DNA of 64,000 nucleotides, taken from positions 68,500,251 to 68,564,250 of the forward strand of contig NC_135173.1 in the NCBI RefSeq assembly GCF_041146795.1, written 5' to 3'. The position numbers were made by a program, and so were the translations under genes. Positions 23,601 to 34,773 of the stretch are shown here, in pieces. How positions within the stretch are numbered: the stretch's first letter is position 1; every line of letters begins with the position of its first letter. This DNA is from Maylandia zebra (Eukaryota; Chordata; Actinopteri; Cichliformes; Cichlidae). The notes under the pieces were generated by a model. It searched no databases. It saw only the letters and a list, made by a program, of their open reading frames with translations, and was not told where the DNA came from.

Positions 23601-26600
23601 AATTCCTTCATTACAGCCACATTAGCTCCACTAATAAGACGCACGGTTTACCAGCATGTCTGTAAACATATATTCAGCCTCCCACCGGCGCTGAAAGGCT
23701 CTGCTTTCAGAGTCAACTTGTCTCTGCACCATCGTGAGAAGTAGCTTGACGCGGGAATGTTCCCAGTTAGCCTAGCGCTCAGCAAGGAGGCTGCAGCGCT
23801 GCATCATGGGATCCGTAGTTTGTATATTACTAGCGCCTCATATCGCCGGGACATGCATAACAATAATAATACATCTATATAAAATGATCCCGCGGGCCGG
23901 ATGTGGCCTTGACTTTGACACATGTGCTTTAGAAGAAAACGTTCGATTCATTAGGACCACATCATGTAACGGAGATCAGTGGAGCCTTTGTTTACTGTGA
24001 CCAGGCCACAGCTGGACGGGTGGGAAACCTGCTGTAGAGGCTTGAACTTCAAACACGCCCAAAACATGTTTGAAAACATATTTTCATGACATTAAACCGT
24101 GCGACTATCCCAGGAAGTTGATTCCGTTTCTCACACTGAAAAAAAACACTCCGAACAGGTGATTTCGTCACCCGGGTGACTGAGCGCGCATCAACACAAT
24201 ATGACAAATTATTTCTTTAAATAAGATCCACGTCAATAACAAATCTGAGATGACGGAAATAAAAAGACAATAACAAAATCAAACCAGAAACCGGTTCAGA
24301 CCTGGTTCAGGTGCGTTCGACTCACCTCCAGGCCGGCTTGGCTGAATGTTTCCTGCCAGTGAAGAGCGCCTCGTTGGCTGCTCGAAGTTTGATCATCCTC
24401 TCGGTTTCTTGTTCGCTCACTGTCAACAAGAGGTGGGGGGTGGGGTGGAGCCATTAAACACTCGATCCTGCGTGAGGTGTGATTATACCTGATGATGTCA
24501 GCCAGGTGCGTCTGCCTACTTTTATACGAGCACTCGGTCATCCTCCTCCAGCCCATCGGGATGCCCTCAGGGGGCGGAGCCTCCGTGTGAACCCCCCCAT
24601 CATCCGCTGCTGTTTCGGCTGCCACCGTGTCCTCCATCTCCGTCTTGATGAGGAACTCCAGAATGTCGGTGTTCTCCTGGTTCTGATTGGGCTGGCAGTT
24701 GCCACGGTGACCGGCGTTGCCAGCGGTCTCTGGGCTCAGCACCAGGTTGCTGTTGTAGAGGCGACCCTGCATGGCTTCATCCATGATGTGGAACCACGGC
24801 CACGACTCCACAACGCCCCCCATGTGGTCCTGGCCCTGGTATGGCTGCTTCAGGTCCTGGAAAGAGGAGAACAGTGACCCCTGCAGGCTGAAACAGGGAC
24901 GTACAGTAAGAGCTGCCTGCAGGCGAGCGTCAGCAGAAAAACTGTTCTGCAAAGTGCGTCACAGAAAGAAACGTGCCAAATAAAAAGAATTAAACATGAA
25001 GACATTTAAAGATCTTTTTCCTCCAGTCGACTCCCTGAAAGATTCACCAAGAAGCAGACAGATGTGCTCATCGGAAAAATCTCATTAAAAACAAACAAAC
25101 AAACAAACACCGTCTCTCCTCATGTCTGAAAAAGTAACTGTCCCCAAAACCTGATAACTGGTTGTTCCACCCTCGCCCAGACTGATTTAAGTCCAGACTC
25201 GTGGTGTTTGCTGGTTGAGATCTTCAGCCTGCTTCACTTTGTCAAACAGCTTCTATTTAAAGGATTTCTGAGTCACCACTAGGGATGGGTACCGGTATCC
25301 GGTGCCATTACGGCACCGGTTCTGACATTAACTGTACTAACCAGACCGAAAAGCAGCGCACATTTCGGTGCTTTGTTTTCTTGAGATGTCACACACTTTG
25401 GATTCTAGCCAATCATTTTACGTTTCCAAGCGTAGTAGGCGGGTCCAGGTACGTACGTTCTTTTAGAGCAGAGCTACAGATTAAAAATGCCCAAGGCGAA
25501 GCGGTCAAAGTCTGGCTGTACTTCACAGCAAAAGATGCAAACTCAGCAGCAACAAGTGCTTTAAGCTGATACTGTGATACTGTCAAAGGAGGTAACACCA
25601 AGAATCCGATGAAACACCTGGCGACGCATAGCGTTTTTTTAAAAGCTGAGAAATGCGCCGTATTTGATAGCTTGCTGCGAGACCTCACACCGAGCACATC
25701 TAGTGCGGGTGTGGTGCCTGTTATCTGACCCGGAGCAACATCCCCCAAAAACCCGAAGAGGAGAGTCCTGGCCCCTAGCCCTGCCAGTGTAGCAGAAATG
25801 ATGAGGATGATGATGCAGCAGCAGCCGTTCTTCTCTGCGTGAGTAGCTTAATGTTGTTCGTGTGTAATTTACGTTGAGTAGGCTAACCACGTTATTACAT
25901 TAATGCATGTAAGGTGAACTAGCAAACATCATCATAGCTACATGCGGCTGTCTTCTTGTTTGATGGCAGATACTCCCTTCACCCTGGCCAAAAAGGCTAA
26001 AATGACCAAAGAAAAAGTGGAAAACAGCTAAACATGAGAGGTTTTGGACAAAGTGTGTGTTTTTCCATTCTTTAATCACCGGTTCGAGCACCGGTTTGGT
26101 ACTGGTATTGGATAAAACCTAAACGATACACATCCCTAGTCAGCAGGTCTGACAGGGATCAGGCCTGGGAGTGGCAGTGAAGGGAGTCTTTGCAAAAACA
26201 TGAGGATGATCAGTTAACTTGTGAGTTCACGGGGGGGGGGGGGGTAATGACTTTCACAGACATGAGGAGAAGAACAGCAGCTACATGGCATCTCATGATC
26301 TCATGTACCTTATATTTTGTCCGCAGGTTGTCCCATTTCTTGGCGATCTGGTCTGCCGTCAGCTTCCCTTCCAGACCGAGGCCTTTCAGGATGGTGCTGA
26401 GGAGACAGGAAGCAGGACATGAGCACTCACTGAGGCCGTGGGAACTTTATGAGGGTGCTGCGACCGGTCCTGGCCGCTGGCACCCGGATCTCTCAGGTTA
26501 AACTGCTTCTGCTGCTCCTCGGTCACCTGTCGCTTGCTCAGGTGAGTCCAGGAGCAGGCGGGCTCATACCTCCAGGCTATCTTTGCAGAGTTCCTCTTCC

Positions 26601-26801
26601 CTGTGAACAGGGCCTCGTTGGACGCCCTGAACTCGATCAGCCTTTTCACATCCTCTTCGGTCACTGCAGGCAGGCAGCGGAGGTCAAAGGTCAGCAGCTC
26701 AAACACATGGAGCAGCACTTTTAAGGGTACAGGTACTTACTCTTATAGGAGTTCTCTGGGAAGTGAGGCAGCGGGTGGGGGGCCGGCTCCATGGTGATCA
26801 T
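17606..26801 (-). CDS. Protein with four tandem Myb/SANT-like modules and C-terminal coiled coil, 13 exons, 779 aa
   Basis: Likely a nuclear DNA-binding or chromatin protein; I do not recognise a named orthologue. Exons in order: 26801-26741; module 1 26663-26570, 26396-26309, 24856-24520; module 2 24419-24326, 21658-21571, 21266-20960; module 3 20593-20500, 20404-20317, 19514-19196; module 4 18526-18433, 18357-18270, 18193-17606. The frame is open throughout. Each module has an A exon of 94 bp, a B exon of 88 bp and a C exon of variable length, in identical phases. A+B encode the trihelix (RAANE.LFTGRR, then LGL.GK.T.DQ.AKKWDNLK.KYK). C begins with a D/E-L-K and then SWPWF..M..AM.GR. The domains lie at about residues 21-82, 194-254, 357-417 and 524-584. 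Residues about 690-765 form an Arg/Glu/Ala coiled coil. The start could be 26801 or the stronger ATG at 26792; an in-frame stop lies 15 bp above. Confidence 0.85.
22237..23926 (-). mobile_element. hAT-Charlie-like element in intron of the SANT gene
   Basis: The left end CAGGCACACTTTAGGTCGCGG and the right end (inverse CACATGTGTCAAAGTCAAGG) bound the element. The octamers CTTTAGAT (22229-22236) and CTTTAGAA (23927-23934) match at seven of eight positions. It contains the decayed transposase at 22867-23660 on the minus strand, the same strand as the host gene. It sits in the intron between the A and B exons of module 2. Confidence 0.75.
22867..23660 (-). pseudogene. Decayed hAT transposase (GTF2IRD2/ZBED-like)
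   Basis: Three minus-strand stretches line up with the hAT transposases related to the C-terminal part of GTF2IRD2. NVAVMKEFNLRRHYETKRQD is the zinc-finger end. AVDESTDMMDTAQL carries the first catalytic aspartate motif. LVGLTTDGAPVLCGGKSGLV is followed by a C-I-T-H-Q-E-like motif and VLKMEHVM. Frameshifts separate the pieces and the C-terminal half is missing, so it is not functional. Confidence 0.8.
25280..26138. mobile_element. Non-autonomous hAT element in intron of the SANT gene
   Basis: The left end TAGGGATGGGTACCGGTA and the right end (inverse TAGGGATGTGTATCG) are imperfect inverted repeats with ACCGGT-rich subterminal sequence. The octamers GTCACCAC (25272-25279) and GTCAGCAG (26139-26146) agree at six of eight positions. 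No transposase was found. It lies between exons B and C of module 1. Confidence 0.65.
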
Positions 26802-27300
26802 GAGAGGACACAGCTAGGAGGGAAGGAAGGAAGGAAGGAAGGAAAGAGGGAGGGAGGAGGAGGAGATGTGCTGTGTTCAGGCCCGATGCTAACTACATCC
26901 GCTAGCGCATCCTGTTGCTCCTACAACGGGGCTCCTCCGTCCATCACGGGGGCCGGGCCGTGTCTGTGGGCGGGGGCCGCCGTCTCCTCCCGGTGAACCG
27001 TTAGCGGCCAGAGGCTGCAAGCTAACTCAGACGGCTAAAGCTAAACAACAAACAGACCGCGGAGCCGGGCTTCCCGCCGCACAGAGAGACACCGGCTCCT
27101 GTTAGCTCGGCTCGGCCCCGACCTCCGCCTCCTCTCGGTATCTTATGTCACCTCCTCCGACGGGCGGAAAAGCGTGAATTAAAGCGTCCCCGTTAACGGA
27201 GCTAGCCTGCATCCCGACGCTCTGCTCCGAGAGAAGGGTACGCTCGATATCTCCACCCGGGCCTGGCCGCTATCACCTGACCTCCGGCTCGAGAGGGCGG
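26802..27300 (-). promoter_or_regulatory. GC-rich 5' region and probable promoter of the SANT gene
   Basis: Immediately upstream of the start codon the sequence is GC- and CpG-rich (for example CCGGGCTTCCCGCC and CTCGAGAGGGCGG), unlike the AT-rich neighbourhood. It begins after a (GGAA)n run at about 26820-26845. This looks like a CpG-island promoter with the 5' untranslated region. The transcription start site is not visible. Confidence 0.5.
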
Positions 27301-27337
27301 GGTCAACACAAACACAACCAGCTCGTTTTTTCCCCGT

Positions 27338-27338
<1 letters not shown>

Positions 27339-27372
<34 letters not shown>
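27339..27372. repeat. (ATT)n microsatellite
   Basis: About eleven ATT units. Confidence 0.95.
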
Positions 27373-27486
27373 GCTTTTTTTACATTAAGTAAATATGGGG
27401 ATTTATAACATATATATGGATATAAAACAGGACTGCCTGAAATTGTAATAACTAACTTTCGCACTTTAGTGGTAAAAGCTTTTAGG

Positions 27487-27703
27487 CAGGAAGGGGTTCA
27501 ACTCCAGGCCTCGAGGGCGTCCTTTAGATGTGTCCTTGATCCAACACAGCTGATTTAAATGGCTAAATGACCTCCACAACATGTCCTGTAGTTCTCCAGA
27601 GGCCTGGTAATGAACTCATCATTTAATTCAGGTGTGCTGATCCAGGGTGAGATCTAAAACTTGCAGGACACCGGCCCTCGAGGCCTGGAGTTGGACACCA
27701 CTG
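27487..27703. mobile_element. hAT MITE
   Basis: The left end CAGGAAGGGGTTCAACTCC and the right end (inverse CAGTGGTGTCCAACTCC) continue into shared AGGCCTCGAGGGC on both sides. No clean target duplication is visible. Confidence 0.6.
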
Positions 27704-28129
27704 CTTTTTTTTTGCCTGTCCCGTTTGGTTCTTTAGCTGTCATTGATGAGTTGATGACTGAAGGCCAACAAAGATATCCAACAGATTTACTTTACCAAGT
27801 GGATCATCACGGCTTTGTCGTATTGATCCATTTGATCAACCTTTGTTGTTATTATTTATTTTATTTAATTTTCAGTAGTTACAAATGGGACAGACATGGC
27901 TGGGGAATAGGAAAGGGAGAAAGAAAGATGAAGGAACAGAAAAACAGAGGGGAAGAGGGACAGTGAGAAAGGACACTTAAAAAGAAAATATATCCCAGAT
28001 CACCTGTTGAGAGAAAAAAAGACCCCTGCTTTTACGTATTTACCACATATTTGTCTAAATTAGGGAACTCTGTCACTGAACTAACACAGCCAACTCCCTC
28101 AGCGTGTTTGTAGTCTTGGCTCATATTGC
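27704..28129. other. Intergenic sequence without recognised gene
   Basis: No conserved exon was seen. Confidence 0.3.
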
Positions 28130-28243
28130 CTTCATATTAAATTATTTTGTGCTTTTTACAGAACTTTTTAAACATTGCACTCAACAACAAACAAATCCTC
28201 CCTACGACTGGCCCCCAGGCCGCAAGTTTGAGACCCTGGACTG
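28130..28243 (-). mobile_element. Truncated hAT MITE end
   Basis: The inverse of the right edge reads CAGGGTCTCAAACTTGCGG and continues to GGGAGGATTTGTTTGTTGTT, the same family as the element at 2471-2894. The other end is missing. Confidence 0.6.
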
Positions 28244-28851
28244 GACAGAAGCAGTATTTTAGGCTGTAAAAGCAGACAGTATCAGCTTCATGTGCATGTA
28301 GGTTCATGCAGCTCAGTCCCAGAACAGGAACAACACATTTAAAATCCAGTCTGTAACAAATGCAAATGTTCATTCATTTCATTTATTTATTCATTTTCAG
28401 GCACAACAAATACCTATATTGAACATAAAATACACAAAACAAAAAACAAAACTTGCCTGAAAAAGGAGTGGGACGAAGAAAACTTATTAAATCCCACCCC
28501 TATACTCACTCATCAACAAAAAAAACAATAAACTTCCCGCAGCTACGCCCATCATTGCATACAGACCCATCAACAGCCCCGGGCAGATACAAGCATCTAA
28601 GCGGCAGCTCGCAACCAACAATTAGAGCCTTCATAACTGAATACAGAATATATAAATTATAAATTGCATTACCACAGGTAACAGGCAGTAATAACTACAA
28701 GTAACAAACACACATACATATACATACATATATATCTACACACACATGTACATATATGTACATACATACGCACACTTTATTTTTTATTTTATTTTGGAAT
28801 CCATACCAGCAATGGTAAGAGAACAGACATTACAGAGCACACTAAAACCCA

Positions 28852-31800
28852 TCATTGAGTATACTGTGACCAGACCAACTGTTTGTAGAGGAATTTAAAT
28901 CTATGAATATTTTTGCATTGTTTCAATTGTAAACTCAGACTGTCCCAGATTTTCACACCACATACAGACACACAAAAGCCTTTACGGGTTGTTCGAGTTC
29001 TGGGTAATTTGAATTCTCCAAAGCCTCTCACATTATAAACCTTTTCTCGAATTTCAAATCTAGTTTGTAAATTTGCCGGTAAAAGTTTAGTAAAAGCTTT
29101 ATACAAAATTATGGATGTATTGTAATTAACCAGATCCTGGAATTTAAGTAACTTTGCCTGAAGAAAGAGTTTGTGAGTATGATCTAGATAACCAGCCTTG
29201 TGAATAATACGCAGTGCTCGTTTCTGTACTGTGACTCATGGATTAGTTGTATTTTTATTTCCCCACACTTCCACACAATATGGAAGATATGGAAGAACCA
29301 GGGTACAGTACAGAGTACGAAGTGCATCTTTATCAAGGAATTGTTTCACTTTGTTCAAAACTGCGAGGCTTCTGGAAATTTTGGTTTTTATGTGTCTGAC
29401 GTGGGGTTTCCATGAAATTTTGTTATCAATTACGACTCCCAAAAATTTGTTTTCACTCACATTATCAATTGGTACACCTTCAATGATAATTGGTAATTCT
29501 ATATTATATTTTAAATTACCAAAAAACATTGCTTTAGTTTTATTTATATTTAATGATAATTTATTTATGTCCATCCATTTTTTTATTAATTTTAGCTCCC
29601 TGTTTACAGTCATTACAAGATCAGTATAATCATCGCTACTGAAAAATATGTTGGTGTCATCTGCGAACAGTATGAGTTTAAGTACTTGAGAAACATCAAA
29701 AATATCATTTATGTATACATTGAAAAGTTTTGGTCCCAACACTGACCCTCGGGGAACACCACATGTAATACCAAGTTTCTCTGAATGGTAATGCCCTATG
29801 CTAACATATTGTTCCCGACCCGTTAGGTAACTTTTTAACCAGTTACCAGCTTTCCCTCGAATACCATATCTTTCCAATTTATCCAGTAAAATTGAGTGAT
29901 TGATTGTGTCAAAGGCCTTTTTGAGATCAACAAAAATACCAACTGCATATTTATTTTTATCCAGTGTATCAGTAATTTCTTCTACTGCCTCAATTATCGC
30001 CATTGAAGTGGTTCTTTGCGTTCTGAAACCATACTGACCAACATTTATTATTTGATGTTTTTCAAGGAATTTTTCTAATCTTGAATTAAAAAGTTTTTCT
30101 AGAATTTTTGAGAATTGAGGCAGTAGAGAAATAGGCCTATAACTGGTAAAACTGTGTTTGTCATTACTTTTATATAGTGGTATTACTTTCGCAATTTTCA
30201 TTTTTTTTGGAAAACAACCGGACTGAAATGATAAATTACAGATATATGTTAAGGGACTAGCAATATTCAGAATAACCTGTTTAACTACAGACATATTTAT
30301 GTCATGATAATCCATTGAAGACTTACTTTTACATTTTAATGTGATATTTATTACTTCTTGCTCATTTGTAGCTGAGAGGAACAGTGAAAAGGGATTTGAT
30401 TTTATATTACTGATATTTTCATTTTTATGACACGGGATGTCCGCTGCTAGTTCAGGGCCAACATTTATGAAGAATTTATTGAACCCATCGACAATATTAC
30501 TCATGTTGTGATTTTCACCATTTGCATCAGTAAAATATTCAGGATATGATGTTCCAGAAGATCCTTGTTTAATTAAGTTGTTTAACACATCCCAAGTTCC
30601 TTTTATATTGTTTTTATTTTCATATAATCTTCTTCTATAATAAAGTTGTTTGCTCGTTCTTATAATATCAGTCAATTTATTTCTATATGCTTTATATCTT
30701 TGTTCCACTTCTTTTGTTTTTACTTTGATGAACTGTTTATAGAGATTGTTTTTCTTTTTGCAAGCATTAATAATTCCTTTTGTGAGCCAAGGACTTTTTA
30801 TCTTTTTTTTCTTTGTCATGTGTTCGTTTACAGGACAATGTTTATTGTACCACATAGTAAAAATATCTAGAAAATTATCATAAGCCTTGTCCACATCTGA
30901 CTCTTCATACACCGAACTCCAATCTTGTTGTGCTAAATCGAAATTGAAGGCATGAATTGCTTCTTCATTTATTGTTCGCTTTGCTATCATGATCTTGGTA
31001 TCTATTTTTTTTAAATCACAGTCACACAAAGTAAAAACTGGTAAGTGGTCAGTTATATCACAGACAAGCAGACCACTATTAATTTGGAAATCCATGACAT
31101 TAGTAAAAATGTTGTCAATAATAGTGGCGCTATGTGATGTTATTCTGCTTGGCTTTGTTATTGTTGGATATAGTGATAAGCTGTACATTGTGTCAGTAAA
31201 GTCATCAATGGCTTTTAACCTTGTTGGGTTTAGCAAATCAATGTTAAAATCACCACAGATAAATAGTAATTTTTGGTTCACCGAAGCAAACGTTTTTTCT
31301 ATCCATTCATTAAAAGTGTCAATACTTGAACTGGGTGTCCGATATATGCAACTTATTATAACATTTCTCTTTTTTTCATTCATAATCTCAATAGTCAAAC
31401 ATTCCAAAATTCCATCAATAGCCATAGACATAGTTGTTACAACATTATATTTTATAGAGTTATGAACATATATAGCAACCCCGCCGCCCGCCTTATTTAA
31501 TCTATTCATGTATTTTAAATCATATCCATTCAAACAAAAATCTATTCCTTTATCGACATTGAACCAAGTTTCAGTGATGGCTATAACACTAAAGGGGCGA
31601 GAAAATTGTTGCAAATAGTCCTTAATGAAATCAAAATTAGAGTACATACTTCTGCTGTTAAAGTGAATTAATGAGAGCTTCCCGTCTAGGTTAATTTCTT
31701 TTTCATATTGTTCCTGAGTGAAATAATTACAATTTTTAACAAAAGAAGAGAGAAAGTTACTTTCAGAATCTATTTCTGGATCTATTATATTATGCTCCTT

Positions 31801-31857
31801 ATATTCACAATCTAGATCAATTACTTTCTGTTGAAGAACTAATTTCAACGTGTCCAT
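28852..31857 (-). pseudogene. LINE ORF2: endonuclease plus reverse transcriptase, one in-frame stop
   Basis: The protein opens MDTLKLVLQQ. An AP-endonuclease-like domain follows in about residues 60-290 (IHFNSRSMYSN, ITETWFN, ICGDFNIDLLN, TDHLPV). The reverse transcriptase spans about residues 530-800 (YRPISLLPQFSKILEK, FVDLKKAFDTINH, GVPRGSVLGP, and the active-site box FADDTN). After residue 873 a TGA at 29236-29238 interrupts the frame. The same frame then continues for about 127 codons with the usual C-terminal motif (QKRALRIIHKAGY) to a stop at 28852. The TGA could be a CGA-to-TGA change. Everything else is open, so this is a recently active copy or one mutation from activity. Confidence 0.85.
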
Positions 31858-31888
31858 GTCATTTCCTGGTGTAATTGATACATTGGTG

Positions 31889-32560
31889 TCAGTTATACTT
31901 GTCCAGATCCTCCATGTTCCTCACTATCAGTACTTTTGCCTCTTCTGGTGTCCCGTTTAGCTTAATGAAAATCTTACAGTTTGTTACCCATGTATGTTGT
32001 ATTTTACCGTTCTTCTTCAGTTGCCTTGCCTTCCTCGCGATGTCTGCGTTTTTTCGTGTCAGATGCTCATTAATGAAAACGTCCGTGCCTTTCAGTTTGC
32101 GTCCTTGTTTCAGCAGTGCGACCTTGTTCTTCCGATTGACAAATCTCATAATGATGGCCGGCAGTCTGTCACTCCTCCTGGGCAGTGAGTGACATGCTTC
32201 TATGTGCTCCAGGTCCATCTCTATCCCCTTGCTTTGGAGGAAGGACGCCACCTGTTGCTCTACCGAGCGGGTCTCCTCGTCGCTGGGCTCCCCGACGTTC
32301 CCGGCCACCGCGCGCGCATATGAGCGCGGCTTGATTTTAATACCGCTGATGACCACGTCGTTCGTACAGGTGTACTGCTCCAGCTCATCCACCCGCCGCT
32401 CGAGATCCATGATCCGTCTGTCCTTCTCGGCATTTTGGAGGCGTAGCTGTTTTACCTCCTCCAGAAGCCCCAGAAGCAGCTCCTGCTGCGCCCTGACTGC
32501 GGCCACGTCTCCGCACAGCGCTCCGAGGGAGGTTTTAATGTCCTCAACCTCCTCTGGTGT
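31889..32560 (-). CDS. LINE ORF1 protein, N-terminally truncated
   Basis: An open frame of more than 205 codons ends 31 bp before ORF2. It starts with a heptad-rich coiled coil (LLLGLLEEVKQLRLQNAEKD then RRVDELEQYT). A compact basic domain follows (NDVVISGIKI, LPAIIMRFVNRKNKVALLKQ, GTDVFINEHLTRKN) that resembles the RRM-like nucleic-acid-binding domain of L1/L2-type ORF1 proteins. There is no ATG; the frame runs into the truncation point near 32560. Confidence 0.7.
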   Translation of the reverse strand, partial: TPEEVEDIKTSLGALCGDVAAVRAQQELLLGLLEEVKQLRLQNAEKDRRIMDLERRVDELEQYTCTNDVVISGIKIKPRSYARAVAGNVGEPSDEETRSVEQQVASFLQSKGIEMDLEHIEACHSLPRRSDRLPAIIMRFVNRKNKVALLKQGRKLKGTDVFINEHLTRKNADIARKARQLKKNGKIQHTWVTNCKIFIKLNGTPEEAKVLIVRNMEDLDKYN

Positions 32561-32919
32561 TGATGTTCACATTGACAAGTCAAAAATAGCTTCAAGGGAA
32601 GACAGTTACGTTCAGGCCATCAGTCAGGACCAACATATTTAAGGAGTAATGCAGAAAAATAAGAGAATGAATAAAACCACCTGAGGTTACTGTTTTATCG
32701 TCTGTAAGATTCTGTTTTCTGTAATAAATAAGTCAAATATTTGGTTAAATATAATACAAGTGAATGTGTTTGATTTCTTTTTTGTTCAGAGCGGATTTTA
32801 CCACGCGATGTTCAGTTAATAGGAGCTGCTTTTGTCTTTTAAATGTTTCATTTCACTTTCATTTATGTATAAATGCCACTTGTTTTGCACATTTTCAACT
32901 CTGTATATTTTATATATTT

Positions 32920-32935
32920 TATTATTATTATTATT

Positions 32936-32974
<39 letters not shown>

Positions 32975-33018
32975 ATTATTATTATTATTATTTTTACTAT
33001 TTAATTTGTAAAAATGTG

Positions 33019-33059
<41 letters not shown>

Positions 33060-33060
33060 A
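32920..33060. repeat. (TTG/TTA)n and (CA)n microsatellites
   Basis: A TTA-TTG-TTA trinucleotide array at about 32920-32995 is followed by a CA array at about 33022-33057. Polyasparagine or polycysteine frames over it are artefacts. Confidence 0.95.
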
Positions 33061-33109
33061 GGAAAATATTTAGTATACACATCCAGAAATGCATACACTA
33101 TTATATATT

Positions 33110-33297
33110 GTACATATATTTATTAGTTTCAGGTTGGCCATTCTTGTATTTTGCTCGTTTGTGTTGTTGTGTTTGCACATCTCTGTTGCTTGTGGGGCTC
33201 GCACACAAGAATTTCACTCGCATGTGCTGTGCCAGTGTGCCTGCACATGTGATGTGACAATAAAAGTGATTTGATTTGATTTGATTTGATTTGAAAT
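33110..33297 (+). mobile_element. LINE 3' end with (TGATT)n tail
   Basis: The block AAGAATTTCACTCGCATGTG, then GTGACAATAAAAGTGATTTG followed by TGATT repeats, is a typical 3' terminus of fish CR1/L2-type LINEs. No coding part is left. Confidence 0.5.
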
Positions 33298-34773
33298 GTG
33301 TTAATGTTTACACACACGCGCGCGCACACACGCGCCTCGTCTCCTCTGCTGCCCCCTGCAGGCACCAGGAAGCCTCTGCTGAGCCTCCTGCAGCTCAACG
33401 TCAAGGTCATCACATTCACCACACCCAACACCGGAAATGCACTTTCATAATTAAATTCCTCTCATTCGTTAAAGCTATTTGACAAGTTACCTGAACATCT
33501 TTGCAATTTCCCGTTGCACTGAATTATCGATTAACTATATGATCAGCCTGTAATTGAGTCCAATCGATATTATACTCAGTCTGTTATAGCGCATGGTCTA
33601 CTTTGTTCTTTAATGACCAAAAACATCATAAACGGCACCTTTAGTGTATTATTTTGAAAGTCCAGGCCGGAACCTCACCTATATCATGTTCTAACCTGAC
33701 TCAGGTCGATGCTCGGGTGGTGCTGAGGACATCCTGATGGCTGAATGATGGAGTCCGTGCTGCCGTTCCCGTCGGTTTAAGACACCCCGCTCAGGAACAC
33801 CACCTTTATTCAACTCCATCAGCTCACTCCCGCCCAGGTAACGTCGCGTGACTCTAAGCGGGTTTTATCAGTGCGGTCATCAGTGTCACCTGCAGAGAGA
33901 CGCGCGTGTCGTTATGGTGATAGGAACCAACAAACGCGAGGACGTAAAGAAGGATGCTGATGCTCGCGTTGGTTTCTGTTAATATGGAGTTAGATTCTTT
34001 TTTGTGACCACCGTGGAAATGATGCCACCTGCACACACCTGCAGGAATAAGAGACTGTTTTGGACAATTAACTGTCGTCATTTCCGCCTTTCTGCCTCGA
34101 CAGTAAACATGGGAGAGCAGAGGTCACATCCTCCAGGCTCTCACATACATCACCAGTCAACTTAAAACAGGTCCCAGCACTGTCTATGATAATGTAATGT
34201 AATATGTTGCAGGATGATAGCAGGTATAGTCGACTCTAAACAGTTTTTAAATTAGTTGTAACTGATTATTTTTGAACTGTGATAAATTATTGTTGTTTAT
34301 ATTCACGTATTCATTGTATTAACAAAATAAAGAGGAAATAACACAATAATATTACAGTTATATAATAAAGATCTAACATGGCTCACGTGCACGTACACGC
34401 ACATGTTTGCAGTTTTTATTGTTTTATTTTGTTATTTAATTGAGTTGTTTTACTATTTTTATCTTTTTAGTTTTTATTTTATTATTATGTTACTGTTGTG
34501 TTTTTTGTTTACGTTTAATTTAAATGTCTTTGGGATGTCAGAGATGCATCTCGTCAGTAACAGGAAGTAGAGGATCTCCTTCAAACGGCTTACTCACCAA
34601 AAGTCCAAAGTTCAGAAGATTATTGACAAATTTCTTTTACAGTATTTATGAATTCATCATTTTTGCCTCACTTAAGAATTATATGCTGTAAATCTGCTGT
34701 TTTCTTGGTGTTGATGACGAACCTTTCGCAGCTGTATTTATGTTTAAGTTGTATTTTTCACGTGCGCAGCGTC
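33298..34773. other. 5' flank of the Kir6 gene
   Basis: No coding exon was recognised. A splice-acceptor-like CGTGCGCAG lies four bases before the Kir6 start codon, so an upstream non-coding exon may exist in this stretch. Confidence 0.3.

Larger units (their letters stand above)
28373..32562 (-). mobile_element. Non-LTR retrotransposon (CR1/L2/Jockey group), nearly intact, 5'-truncated in ORF1
   Basis: Read on the minus strand it holds the end of an ORF1, a 31-bp spacer, an ORF2 with endonuclease and reverse transcriptase, a 3' untranslated region and a short AAATGAATA-type tail. A possible target duplication ATGTTCA lies at 28366-28372 and 32563-32569. The frame of ORF1 runs up to the right border without a start codon, so the copy was truncated at integration. 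The well-kept reading frames suggest recent insertion. The clade cannot be fixed without a tree. Confidence 0.8.

Noticed and set aside
29231-29629. 132-codon plus-strand frame in the LINE
   Set aside because: Antisense to the reverse transcriptase of ORF2.
32764-33126. Open frame with polycysteine, polytyrosine and threonine-histidine runs
   Set aside because: Produced entirely by TTG, TTA and CA microsatellites.
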